Positions 25,406-33,794 of a stretch of DNA of 37,438 nucleotides are shown here, in pieces. Position 1 is the first letter of the stretch. Each line of letters begins with the position of its first letter. The DNA lies in assembly GCA_028697885.1 (NCBI GenBank), contig JAQVER010000038.1:1-37438 (forward strand). Direction: 5' to 3'. Under the pieces are notes generated by a model. It saw nothing but the letters and a program-made list of their open reading frames with translations. It was not told the DNA's origin and did no database searches. The stretch is from Desulfocapsaceae bacterium (GTDB taxonomy: Bacteria > Desulfobacterota > Desulfobulbia > Desulfobulbales > Desulfocapsaceae). The position numbers and the translations under genes are program-made.

Positions 25406-27010
25406 TTATTTTGCTGCAAGCTGTGTCTTAAGCGTCTCTATTTCCGCTTTGAGCAGCTCGATTTCGCTCTTCATCTCCGCCATCTCCGCCTTCATTGTGC
25501 TCGTTCGTTTCTCAAGCGCCTGCACCCCGGCCATATTGACACCGTCGATACTGATAGAGTTGATGCCGGCCTCGTCATCGCCGTTCAGGTGGAAGGCTTC
25601 CCGAAACTCCTCGGCAACAGGGCCGATGTACTTGTTCTCCGGAGTCGCCTTGTAGTTCCATTCGGTGATAGACATATCCCGGATCTTGCCGAGAAGTTCT
25701 TCGCCGTCAAGTTCCCGGAAGTTCTCTTTAAACCTCCGGCTGCTATAGTTTGACCAGCCGCTGCCGTGTGATGTCATGTACACTCCGGCCGTACAGTCGG
25801 GATAGGATGACCATAAGCGGTACGAAGCACTGCCTGTGCCGCAATTGTCTTGCGTCCAACTGGCGCCGTTACCACCCGTAAAACGCATCGTGAGCTGGTT
25901 GTCGCTGTTGGCATAGGCAGTCTGGAAATAGGTGTCGTCACCAATGACCATGGCGCCGTCATGGCCGTTAGTGTCGGCGCCGCTCCCCAAGGCTATTGAA
26001 TAGATGCCGGTTGCGTAAGCCTGTGTGCCTATTGCAACAGAGTGCGACGCGGTTGCATGACTGTATGAGCCGAGTGAAAGGCTGTAATCTCCTGTAGCCT
26101 GATTGTAAGCGCCAATGGCGGTGGAAGCAACTCCCGTTGCCCGCGGCTGGTAGCCCATTCCTATGGAGTAGAGCGCAAGTTTCGGATAGGTAGTGCCGTC
26201 ATCATCCCAGTAGCTGGTTTCGGCCATACCGACTCGGAACGCCCCTTTTCTCGGATACCACTGCATTCTCACTCCGGCTCCCAATGCCTGGACTGTACCG
26301 CTGTTGGCTGACCCTGTAACCACCAGACCGTCCGTACCGCCAACCTCCAGTTGGCCACGCGGGCTTGAAGTGCCGATCCCCACCTTGCCGTTATCATAGA
26401 TCGTCCCCTTGGACAAGGCGGAGCCGTCCCATTTCGGAATATACCTGATCACATTTTCCCCAACTTGGGGATCAGTTTCACTGGTTAACCCAACATCGTC
26501 ACCATCATCCAACCCGGCAGGTCGATCGGCAATTTCCGTCCAGCTTATACCATCTTTAATGTCAGCTGGAACTGTCGGATCGGTTTCACTGGTTAACCCT
26601 ACATTGTCTCCATCATCCAACCCGGCAGGCCGATCGGCAATTTCCGTCCAGCTTATACCATCTTTAATGTCAGCTGGAACTGTCGGATCGGTTTCACTGG
26701 TAACAACACCTGTCAAGCTGCTTCCGTCACCGATAAAACTGTTCGACTTAATATTTCCATTCACATCAAGTGATTCCGAAGGAGTTATGTTCCCAATCCC
26801 AACCCCACCACTAGCCTTGTCATAGTATATTTCCGCTCCGGCAGTTTTACCGTTATCATTATACTGTACCTGCCCATTTGTCCCTTTAGCACTTAATGTT
26901 CCTAAAGGAATCCAGCCAATCTTCGGCGTGCAATCTTCGGCTTGTACAAAAACCGACATACAACATATCCCGATACTCAAAACCCCTGAAAGCAATAAAA
27001 TCTTTTTCAT
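25406..27010 (-). CDS. Exported protein with S74 endosialidase chaperone domain
   Basis: A 534-aa protein with a signal peptide (MKKILLLSGVLSIGICCMSV). Next come two copies of a 36-residue repeat containing SETDPTVPADIKDGISWTE, the KVGIGTSSPRGQLEVGG motif of tail-fibre-like proteins, and YadA-head-like repeats (SHSVAIGTQAYATGIYSIAL). It ends with an intramolecular chaperone domain of the S74 type (SSRRFKENFRELDGEELLGK) and a C-terminal coiled coil (about the last 35 residues). In S74 proteins the chaperone domain trimerises the fibre and cleaves itself off. GAGGGA before the ATG at 27010 supports the start. It is a likely trimeric surface fibre. It lies 22 bases after the small exported gene, in an operon. 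Confidence 0.85.
   Translation of the reverse strand: MKKILLLSGVLSIGICCMSVFVQAEDCTPKIGWIPLGTLSAKGTNGQVQYNDNGKTAGAEIYYDKASGGVGIGNITPSESLDVNGNIKSNSFIGDGSSLTGVVTSETDPTVPADIKDGISWTEIADRPAGLDDGDNVGLTSETDPTVPADIKDGISWTEIADRPAGLDDGDDVGLTSETDPQVGENVIRYIPKWDGSALSKGTIYDNGKVGIGTSSPRGQLEVGGTDGLVVTGSANSGTVQALGAGVRMQWYPRKGAFRVGMAETSYWDDDGTTYPKLALYSIGMGYQPRATGVASTAIGAYNQATGDYSLSLGSYSHATASHSVAIGTQAYATGIYSIALGSGADTNGHDGAMVIGDDTYFQTAYANSDNQLTMRFTGGNGASWTQDNCGTGSASYRLWSSYPDCTAGVYMTSHGSGWSNYSSRRFKENFRELDGEELLGKIRDMSITEWNYKATPENKYIGPVAEEFREAFHLNGDDEAGINSISIDGVNMAGVQALEKRTSTMKAEMAEMKSEIELLKAEIETLKTQLAAK
26475..26703 (-). repeat. 108-bp tandem duplication in the S74 protein gene
   Basis: GTTTCACTGGTTAACCC recurs at 26475 and 26583, and GTTTCACTGGT at 26691, exactly 108 bases apart. 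The two full units differ at about five positions. The repeat encodes 36 residues per unit and keeps the frame. Confidence 0.9.
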
Positions 27011-27032
27011 CACATTCCCTCTTTCTCTAGTA

Positions 27033-27320
27033 TTACTTTTTGACATTGCTCAATCTAAATGTGCCGCTAAAAAAATTTTGATATCCAATAGATGCCTCAG
27101 ACAGTACAGGTTTCCCTCTTCTGACTACACTGCAAAATCTAACTAGAGCTTGTTTGGACGATGCGGGTTGAAGCTGATAGGTATGTTTTCGATAGTGGTT
27201 TCTGCGGAGAATACCAAGTGTTCCGAAGTCATAATTTACTGCTCTATGGACATGGATACAACATTCCACCAAGACCAAGAGTATTAGAGAGAGACGAATA
27301 AAAAAAAATCTGCAATCCAT
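27033..27320 (-). CDS. Small exported protein upstream of the S74 gene
   Basis: About 95 aa. The N terminus has a hydrophobic signal-like segment (FFFIRLSLILLVLVECCIHV). The mature part has NYDFGTLGILRR and ends ASIGYQNFFSGTFRLSN. This resembles small exported proteins with the SxNYQNxxGF-type ending that often precede fibre or propeller genes, though the similarity is loose. The ATG at 27320 is assumed; a TTG at 27359 would add 13 residues and has GAGAGG nearby. It ends 22 bases before the S74 gene, so it is probably its operon leader. Not firmly recognised; decay cannot be excluded. Confidence 0.5.
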   Translation of the reverse strand: MDCRFFFIRLSLILLVLVECCIHVHRAVNYDFGTLGILRRNHYRKHTYQLQPASSKQALVRFCSVVRRGKPVLSEASIGYQNFFSGTFRLSNVKK

Positions 27321-27436
27321 GCCTGGGGAATCATCCAAATGGTTACAATCTTCAGTCAACCCTCTCTAAATTTAACAGATTATCCTTGAATCTTTCCACT
27401 AATCTAAAAATGAATACTCATTCATTTAATCACAAA

Positions 27437-27452
27437 TGCACTATACTTACCA
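27437..27452 (-). promoter_or_regulatory. Possible sigma-54 promoter for the exported cluster
   Basis: On the minus strand TGGTAAGTATAGTGCA has the GG and GC dinucleotides exactly ten bases apart, as in the -24/-12 consensus TGGCAC-N5-TTGCA. It lies about 120 bases upstream of the small exported gene. Other consensus bases are imperfect. Confidence 0.3.
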
Positions 27453-27506
27453 GCAATTTTGGAAAAATTTTTGAGAGGAAATCCGTGACAAGATTGTGTG
27501 TCAATT

Positions 27507-27548
27507 GAGAACAATCTCAGGAAAATGGCAAAGAAGTTTGTGGTGTGG
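27507..27548 (+). pseudogene. Fragment resembling the amidohydrolase-like gene
   Basis: The translation ENNLRKMAKKFVVW matches EDNLRKMAEKDVLW of the amidohydrolase-like protein (residues 223-236). The nucleotide match is about 32 of 42 with no gap. No longer frame surrounds it. It is short, so it is a candidate relic only. Confidence 0.4.
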
Positions 27549-28032
27549 ATGAAGAAAATGATAGTTTTTTATAATAGGTCCTTGAAGGTATAGAGAAAGT
27601 CGATCTTGGGAGTGGTATGCATCTGAGACCACTCTCAAGATCTCACCAAACAGGAATAAATGGGAAATTTCTCATGAAGTTTGGGAGTATGCAGAAACGC
27701 GGGACATGGCGAGGGGGAAATCGTGGTCAGAGGGCTGAAGAAAAGAGAAGAAGAATTTTCTCAGTCCGACTGTAAAATCTATCGGAAGTGTGAGGTTTGG
27801 CACACCTCTTTTCAGCTCGTTTGCGAGGGTAATGGGGCGGGTTGGCAATAAGCCTATTTTTTGATCAGTTTTTCGGAGCCGGGATTATCGTTTTTCTCGG
27901 TTAAAATCCAGGGAACTTGTGATGGTGTAGCACTTGGACTTCTTCTGTAAAATAAGGAAAACGCCCACAATGGTCACAAACGGACTTGCCCCCTTTTCTT
28001 CTGGTACTTTCCTGACGAAGAAGGAATCATTA

Positions 28033-28338
28033 TTACTTTGTTATGGCTGGCAGGAACATTGTCCATGGAAATCTGTTCAAATCACAAACATCACCTATAC
28101 CATCCCCATCAGCATCAGCTTGATCTGGATTTGCTACGTCAGGGCAGTTATCCGTATCATCTGAAATTCCATCATTATCACTATCAACACCTATAACACA
28201 GAACCCTGATGAACAAAATTGTCCTTCAGGACAATCGGTATTATCGTAGCAGGTATCACTAACACTAAAGGCAGTGCTGGGAAGTAGTAATAATATACTA
28301 AGGAATAAAATCTGTAGAATTACGTTCTCATTTTTCAT
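28033..28338 (-). CDS. Exported thrombospondin-type-3 / Cys-rich protein
   Basis: A 101-aa protein with a signal peptide ([19 protein letters not shown]). Next is a four-cysteine EGF-like motif ([13 protein letters not shown], then SSGFC), then calcium-binding thrombospondin type-3 repeats ([16 protein letters not shown] and [14 protein letters not shown]). The C terminus [13 protein letters not shown] resembles the tail of the SBBP protein. It is probably extracellular and calcium-bound. GGGGA is about 11 bases before the ATG. A small cousin of larger surface proteins; its function is unknown. Confidence 0.75.
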   Translation of the reverse strand: MKNENVILQILFLSILLLLPSTAFSVSDTCYDNTDCPEGQFCSSGFCVIGVDSDNDGISDDTDNCPDVANPDQADADGDGIGDVCDLNRFPWTMFLPAITK

Positions 28339-28890
28339 GTTTTACAATCCCCTGAAACAAAAGACGCCTGCGTAATAGCTTCTGCAAGATCCACGCCTCA
28401 CAAATTTGATAATCACACAAACATAACAACACTACTTACTGTGGCCACTTCTTAAGACGAATACATAATTATATTTAATAAATCAAGAGCATTATCTGAA
28501 TAATAAATAATTCATTCCCGGAGGAGGTGGTACTGAGTATCAATCGATGACAATTTCGGAAAAATGGCAGAGAAGGATATGCTATGGAATCCCTGCATTT
28601 TGCTGGCCGGGAAATTTTGTGGATGATGCTGGCTCCAGCTGGGATGTGTGTTGCCGTTTTTGGTTGAACAGGCAGCATAGAATCAAGCAGAAATTTCACT
28701 TAAAAAACGTGTAATACTGTTCAAACGATCGGAGCCACTTCTCTTGGCACATGATGAGTACCACGGACAGCTTGGTTGGATCTTGACCTTGAATTTTCAA
28801 ATCAATTTCCCTGAGAAGGGTTTTTTTGACCCTCAAAAGGGATTTCAAGGGCGAAAACTGGCCTTTTTATGGGTTTTCTGCAATGATGAC
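28339..28890. other. Non-coding stretch with a relic
   Basis: About 550 bases with no intact gene. The only recognisable content is the amidohydrolase-like relic at 28546-28665. The rest is AT-rich and has no obvious feature. Confidence 0.4.
28546..28665 (+). pseudogene. Decayed copy of part of the amidohydrolase-like gene
   Basis: About 120 bases align with the intact gene near 22420-22530 at roughly 70-75 percent identity with a one-base indel. The reading begins DDNFGKMAEKDMLW, matching EDNLRKMAEKDVLW, then hits a TGA; after a frame change GSSWDVCCRF matches GSSGDVCCRF. No start or longer frame remains, so it is a relic. Confidence 0.7.
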
Positions 28891-29098
28891 GGGATGTTGA
28901 CTTGGTCCGACCCGGTGTTGTTAAGCGTTCCTGTGTTAAGTAAAAAGCTTAGCATGAATTACCAGCCGAAGGCAAGGACGTTACGGCGAGATAGGGTCTG
29001 AAGAAAGCCGGAGTGCAAACTTGTGAGCTGACGGATAGAAACGTCATATAAAGCCGAGTCCCTGGGTAAGGTAGCACAACATGTCAACGCCCATGGAA
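28891..29098 (+). mobile_element. Probable 5' fragment of a group II intron
   Basis: From about 28950 the sequence reads CCAGCCGAAGGCAAGG, GGCGAGATAGGGTCTGAAGA, AAGCCGGAGTGCAAACTTG, GAGCTGACGGATAGAAACG, TATAAAGCC, GGGTAAGGTAGCACAACA and CAACGCCC. I recognise this string of motifs as domain I of bacterial/chloroplast-like group II introns. No reverse transcriptase follows, so it is truncated. The left boundary is uncertain. Recognition rests on memory of such introns, with no search. Confidence 0.5.
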
Positions 29099-29099
29099 C

Positions 29100-29170
29100 A
29101 GAAACAAAATTCTGGGACCCAATACCTTGTTAAATTTTAAATAGGTATTGGGTCCCTCAGAATTGTTTCT
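29100..29170 (-). terminator. Long hairpin downstream of the YobI-like gene
   Basis: A perfect 14-base stem (GGGACCCAATACCT, 29114-29127 and 29143-29156) with a 15-base AT loop is extended by an imperfect outer stem of A/T-rich arms ending AGAAACA. On the minus strand it sits just past the stop at 29177 and is followed by a T-rich tract, which fits a terminator. It could also be the end of a mobile element. Confidence 0.55.
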
Positions 29171-29176
29171 CATATT

Positions 29177-32100
29177 TTAGTTATTTCCTTCAGAATGATC
29201 ACTTGATTTAAAAGTATTTATTTTTATCGAGCCGCCTTCTTCTTTTAGAGAAGAGATGAAATCTTTTGTTTTTAAAAGCATGGCAAATGCAAAATTTATT
29301 TCATTATTATTAAGTTTTGGGCGTTTTCCATATGAAGATATTTCGCTAAAAGGCTCAGGAAAATCAGCAAGAACCGCCATAGTCTTTTTCTCATCCCAAA
29401 TTGAAAGGCACTTCGTAAGAAGCTGAATCGAATCCTCGATTGTCTGAGCATTAATAATTGCTGACGACAAAACAGTATCGTCAAATTTTGAACAATCTAT
29501 TTCATTCGATGCAAGTAATCTTGCGATAAGACGAGATAGTTTCTTTCTCTCTATAGCACCTGTCGGTGTAACATCAGAGCATACAATGATTTTATTTTCA
29601 TCACTCATTTCACTTGAAAGCAGCAATTCACGAACATCATCATTGATAGGATATTTCTCTTTTTCATCTATATAACTGTTAAAATCTTTACTGATCAATG
29701 TTGCGACAAGTTTGTTATCATTACCAGCAGAACTAAAGGACTTTTCAGTAAGTGTTACCTTTCTTTCCATGGCTAGACATTTAATCTTTTCTTCTGAGAT
29801 TCCTGCCGGAAAATCCTGGAAAGAATATGGAAGGCACTTTATCAGTTTACAATAGTCAGCGTTGTTTATTTCATTGTTATTGATGACAAACCTAGATAAT
29901 GACAGGATGTCATCTTCGCCGAGATCCGTTTCCGAAATGTTTAGATTTGAAAGGGAGCCTACAATATTTTGGCGGCCTAAAATCTTAGTCGCAACCGCCT
30001 TATCATTACCTTCATAACTTAGATAGACTGAGATGTTTTGCCAGGAGATGACGACTTTCTCTTCCAACAGCAAGTGTGACCAGAGATTCTCTGGAATCTC
30101 TGCAAATGTCTCAAATACGTAGTTTTGCTTTAAGATAATTTTTTCTTTCAGGTTATCCTCAATCATCTCATTATTGATGAGTATTTTAATTGCAGTTTCA
30201 CTCTCCTCTGTATTATCCGGGAGAGTTAGAAATACCTTTTCAATGTAATCTGGTAAATTCTCTTCAATATATTTTTTCAAGTATTCACTTCCAGCAGCTA
30301 GAATCGATGTATAATTAGCCTTTTCAGGTTTTATAGTATCGACACTTTGTGGATCTGCAAACGTTTGGAGCACATAATTCACATTTTTTGAAGTAATAGT
30401 ATAAAGGCACTCTTCGTGTGCAAACTTAACTAAGGCCTTATTTCTTTCTAATGCAACCAAATCATGGAAGCGTACAGCCAACCTTTTAAGAATATCATAG
30501 TCATCAGGTAACTGAAGATTGGAAGCAAGGACAAGATGCCCCTGCTCAGCAAGGTACGCTGTAAGCAGATTCATTTTATTCATATTCTTGCTTACATATT
30601 CAGCATCAACGAATTTAAGGATATATGAAATCTGCTCTGCTCCATGTTCTGAGGATATTGCCGCCAACGCTAACCCTGGCCATTCTCGACTCAAATAACG
30701 GGTAAACTTTTCAAGATGATTGCCAGCAATAAAATAAGCCGTAAGAAACTCTTCGGACTGTTCGAAGTTTTGCGATATATAATACATTGTCGACTTGATG
30801 CGTTCTGAACTTATATCATTACTTTCAAGTAGATAGTCGACAAGAGTTACGTTCAATACATATTTATGCCCGAAATCTTCCTCGCGCATGTTTGCGCAAA
30901 CCTCTTTTGGTGTATCTATCCTTTGATTTGGATCAGGCTGATTAAAATTACGGATAGTGAGAAGGTAGTCACGGTCATTTTTGGTTAAACGACCTTCATG
31001 AAAGTTTGATATGTAAAGATGGTAATTATCATCCAAGTACCCATTTCTGACTAAATATACGAGAAGTCTACCGTCAGTGATTTCGTATCCATTAATCAAT
31101 TTATCGAGTTCAATATCACTACTTTGCAACAGTTGAAAAAGCTGTAATTGCGAAAGTTCAGTAAGATCCTTGTCAACTCGCTTAATTTTTTGTTGCAATT
31201 CGATTTTCTTGGGAATCGAATTGTTTTCGATATTTTCTTTCCTGCTCAAGAACGTCTCGCCAGGATTAATCTCTTCTTCAATTTGTGAAAATGATTTATT
31301 AATGGGGAATTTGTAACCTACGTGAATATCAGTGGCAATTTGAATATTTTTTTCAGAAAGCATAGGTTCAAATTGTTCAAATGTTTTAAACCGTGAAAAC
31401 GCAATATGCTGGTTGTTACAAACAATACCATAAGCTGATTTGCTAGCATACATGACAATATGCCCAACATATGTATCTATAAGCTCTCGAAGACTCCGCG
31501 ATTTCTCGGTATTTGCCAATTCAAGTGACGCTCGAAATTTTTCCTGTTTCTCCTTCAATTGATTTTTGGATTTCAATAAATAATCAGATCTTTTTCGGCA
31601 AATTTCAAAAAGAGCACCTGTGCCATGATGAAGATTCTCAAAATCATCGGGGTATACATTTTTATAAATCATCATTGCAAGAAGCTTTGTTACATCCAAA
31701 CTCTCACTCTTAAGTCGTTCATAGTAGATTACAAATTCGTTAAAGATATTGTGAATAAGCCGCAAGTCATCAATATAAAGTGAAACCTCACGCAGAAATT
31801 GAGTATTTATACTTTTTGCAAAATCATATTCTTTCAAACGCTCTTGCATCTTATCCAATGAATTTGAACTATTAATAATAGGAACCACTGGGATGATGAA
31901 ATCAAAGAACTTTGTACGATTTTCATGGACAAACATGTCATCTTTAAGAGCATACAGAAATTTTATTTGACCACTAGTCTTCTCGTTATCATTTATGAGT
32001 TTGTTAATTTCGCGAAGTTTTACAAAGATTTCTGGGTCTCCGAACCTATCAAGATCTTCTATGACGACCACATCATAATCTGTCACTTGGAAGAAGTAGA

Positions 32101-32782
32101 TGATTTCATCAAGATGGCGATTCAAGATTGAATTTTCAGAAAGTTCGCTAGTCTCAACTTCTCCATTTTTAAAAGAAAATTTTTTTAACGAAAGTCCAAC
32201 AGAGGATTTATAGATATCTGAGATAATGACTACAGGGAGGGAAATTACAAAAGCAAAAAGCGAAATCCCGCCAAACCAAAGCAAAGAAAAAGATTCAAGA
32301 TCAAGCAACTTATTGTGACTATAATATAGTGAAATAGTGATTATAGGCCATAAGACCAGGAGTAGTGATTTGAACAATGGTTGTTCAGCTGTGGAAATTC
32401 GCTTGAAGCGAGAATATGGCAATTTATTAGCATCTGCTCCATATAACATCTGCTGAAGGATACTTCTTTCAATTGATTTGATATCAACAGTATTACTCTT
32501 ATCTTCTTGGAATGATGCTAACGAGATGTTTAAGAAATTGTAATCGTTATTCTTTTCATAGGTCCTGATGATACTACTTTTTCCGGATCCATATGGTCCG
32601 CTAAGTGCAAAGTTTTTTATGCGGGAATTTTCAAGTGCAAAAGAAAGTGCCTTTGAATAAGTCCCATCTTGATCTGCATTATCAACTGGGGTTAGATCGG
32701 TGAAAGGAGAATTTTCTGTAACAACAAAAATCTTCGTTACCTTTTTAAGGAGCCTATTAGTAAATCGATACAATTTCATCAT
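29177..32782 (-). CDS. YobI-like P-loop NTPase
   Basis: A 1201-aa protein. Motifs are LTPVDNADQDGTYSKALSFA (about residues 30-49), Walker A GPYGSGKSS (62-70), two membrane-spanning stretches (about 138-155 and 168-188), Walker B VVVIEDLDRFGDPE (238-251), and a downstream FLYALKDD sensor-like strand. The remaining 800 residues are helix-rich with no cysteine pattern or obvious catalytic motif. The N-terminal motifs and length match YobI-family P-loop NTPases, as in Bacillus subtilis YobI. Function is unknown; such large membrane-linked ATPases often sit in accessory or defence-like loci, which is inference. The gene is clearly more AT-rich than its neighbours and lies among relics, suggesting acquisition. 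AAGGAAGA precedes the start. Confidence 0.75.
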   Translation of the reverse strand: MMKLYRFTNRLLKKVTKIFVVTENSPFTDLTPVDNADQDGTYSKALSFALENSRIKNFALSGPYGSGKSSIIRTYEKNNDYNFLNISLASFQEDKSNTVDIKSIERSILQQMLYGADANKLPYSRFKRISTAEQPLFKSLLLVLWPIITISLYYSHNKLLDLESFSLLWFGGISLFAFVISLPVVIISDIYKSSVGLSLKKFSFKNGEVETSELSENSILNRHLDEIIYFFQVTDYDVVVIEDLDRFGDPEIFVKLREINKLINDNEKTSGQIKFLYALKDDMFVHENRTKFFDFIIPVVPIINSSNSLDKMQERLKEYDFAKSINTQFLREVSLYIDDLRLIHNIFNEFVIYYERLKSESLDVTKLLAMMIYKNVYPDDFENLHHGTGALFEICRKRSDYLLKSKNQLKEKQEKFRASLELANTEKSRSLRELIDTYVGHIVMYASKSAYGIVCNNQHIAFSRFKTFEQFEPMLSEKNIQIATDIHVGYKFPINKSFSQIEEEINPGETFLSRKENIENNSIPKKIELQQKIKRVDKDLTELSQLQLFQLLQSSDIELDKLINGYEITDGRLLVYLVRNGYLDDNYHLYISNFHEGRLTKNDRDYLLTIRNFNQPDPNQRIDTPKEVCANMREEDFGHKYVLNVTLVDYLLESNDISSERIKSTMYYISQNFEQSEEFLTAYFIAGNHLEKFTRYLSREWPGLALAAISSEHGAEQISYILKFVDAEYVSKNMNKMNLLTAYLAEQGHLVLASNLQLPDDYDILKRLAVRFHDLVALERNKALVKFAHEECLYTITSKNVNYVLQTFADPQSVDTIKPEKANYTSILAAGSEYLKKYIEENLPDYIEKVFLTLPDNTEESETAIKILINNEMIEDNLKEKIILKQNYVFETFAEIPENLWSHLLLEEKVVISWQNISVYLSYEGNDKAVATKILGRQNIVGSLSNLNISETDLGEDDILSLSRFVINNNEINNADYCKLIKCLPYSFQDFPAGISEEKIKCLAMERKVTLTEKSFSSAGNDNKLVATLISKDFNSYIDEKEKYPINDDVRELLLSSEMSDENKIIVCSDVTPTGAIERKKLSRLIARLLASNEIDCSKFDDTVLSSAIINAQTIEDSIQLLTKCLSIWDEKKTMAVLADFPEPFSEISSYGKRPKLNNNEINFAFAMLLKTKDFISSLKEEGGSIKINTFKSSDHSEGNN

Positions 32783-32833
32783 TCTTCCTTAGCAAGGACA
32801 ATCGGGAAAAGACCACGTTTAAAATAACTTAAA

Positions 32834-32968
32834 TCATCTTTGTTCTATTCTGTACACCCAGTTTTCTATCAGTAGCCCTTTCACCCGCGCAAACTCTTTT
32901 TCATTATTGGTCACTAAAATCATTCCGGTTGCTCTTGCAACATAATGGGCACGCTGCGCTTTGCCCAT
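32834..32968 (-). pseudogene. VapC-type PIN toxin C-terminal relic
   Basis: A 44-codon open stretch reads HYVARATGMILVTNNEKEFA, then RVKGLLIENW, the characteristic C-terminal part of type II toxin VapC (PIN-domain RNase), including the VTNN motif. The N-terminal part with the first acidic residues and the antitoxin gene are missing, so it is a remnant. Confidence 0.7.
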
Positions 32969-32991
32969 CAACTAAGAACCAAGTTTGGAGA

Positions 32992-33237
32992 TTATTTTTT
33001 ACCTAAAACCGATTTCTTTCTCAGCCAGTGATAACGAATACCGCGCATCCATGCAAAAGTATAAAGGAAACTCAAGGCAAAAATGCCCCATTGTTCTGCG
33101 ATCCATGTCGAGTAAAACCAGAATGGCTGTCCGCACAAACCAAAAATACAGGCCCACTTCCGCCATTCTGATCGTTCATCCTGGCTCAACCAAATAGCCG
33201 TAGCACCAGTTAAAGCAATCGCAATCTGATCCACCAT
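32992..33237 (-). CDS. Small membrane protein, function unknown
   Basis: An 81-aa protein. Residues 1-20 (VDQIAIALTGATAIWLSQ) and the middle (WACIFGLCGQPFWFYSTW, ALSFLYTFAWMRG) are hydrophobic, giving two or three membrane segments. The C terminus is basic (HWLRKKSVLGKK). The ATG at 33237 has AAGGA seven bases upstream; a GTG at 33243 is the less likely alternative. No family named with confidence; similar proteins occur on phage or plasmid DNA, from memory. It lies in the accessory stretch next to a VapC relic. Confidence 0.6.
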   Translation of the reverse strand: MVDQIAIALTGATAIWLSQDERSEWRKWACIFGLCGQPFWFYSTWIAEQWGIFALSFLYTFAWMRGIRYHWLRKKSVLGKK

Positions 33238-33306
33238 ATTCACATCCTTCTATGCTACAAATTTGGGGTCGGGCCACACTAACTAAGAAGGATACCTGAA
33301 CAACGC

Positions 33307-33735
33307 CTAAAGCAACTTCCCAAGTACATACCCGATGATGATGCCAACAATGAGGGCAACAGTCAGCCCGCGATAAGTCAACACATCCTTCGAGTAGCCT
33401 CGCCGAATAGCCATTAATGCCACCAAGTAACCTACGGCGTTGAGCAACCAGATGAGGCCATAAGAAAGGACTTTGACGATCAGCGGTCCCACAAAAGGTA
33501 TAATCGCGATGATGCCAAGCAACCAGGCAAAAGCGTTGGATAGCAGGCCAATCAAGAATACAATGCCGGCGATAACCTCAGTATCTATCTTGAAAAAAAC
33601 ACCAGCCCAGATAACAACAACAATTAACACCCAAATCAGAAGCATAATCTTCCAATTTTTCCACCAGGGCGATTCTGCTGAAGCCAAGTCTGGATCTTCT
33701 TCTGATTTTGAAATAGGAGTTTTATCTTTATTCAT
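33307..33735 (-). CDS. Small multi-pass membrane protein
   Basis: A 142-aa protein with a polar, acidic N terminus (residues 1-28, including PDLASAESPWWKNWK). Three to four hydrophobic segments follow: IMLLIWVLIVVVIWAGVFF, IAGIVFLIGLLSNAFAWLLG, IIPFVGPLIVKVLSYGL and a C-terminal LIVGIIIGYVLGKLL. There is no catalytic motif and no family I recognise. GGGAAAGAG stands immediately before the ATG. It is upstream of the smaller membrane protein gene on the same strand with a 69-base gap, so the two may be co-transcribed. Confidence 0.65.
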   Translation of the reverse strand: MNKDKTPISKSEEDPDLASAESPWWKNWKIMLLIWVLIVVVIWAGVFFKIDTEVIAGIVFLIGLLSNAFAWLLGIIAIIPFVGPLIVKVLSYGLIWLLNAVGYLVALMAIRRGYSKDVLTYRGLTVALIVGIIIGYVLGKLL

Positions 33736-33794
33736 CTCTTTCCCAAAAAGCTTAATTTTTTATGCAAAAAAAAGGCTATTAAATATATCAGAGA

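Larger units (their letters stand above)
27321..28032. other. Non-coding region with relic and promoter-like sites
   Basis: About 700 bases without a convincing gene. It contains the sigma-54-like site (27437-27452), an inverted repeat AATGAA/TTCATT (27409-27426), the amidohydrolase-like fragment (27507-27548) and a 15-base-stem hairpin at 27602-27642 with no T tract. Nothing else was identified. Confidence 0.45.

Noticed and set aside
27602..27642. 15-base-stem hairpin in the non-coding stretch
   Set aside because: No adjacent T tract and no gene end near enough on either strand to call a terminator; not assigned.
28744..29001. Plus-strand frame of 85 codons in the accessory stretch
   Set aside because: It runs into the group II intron-like segment, has no family match and no Shine-Dalgarno.
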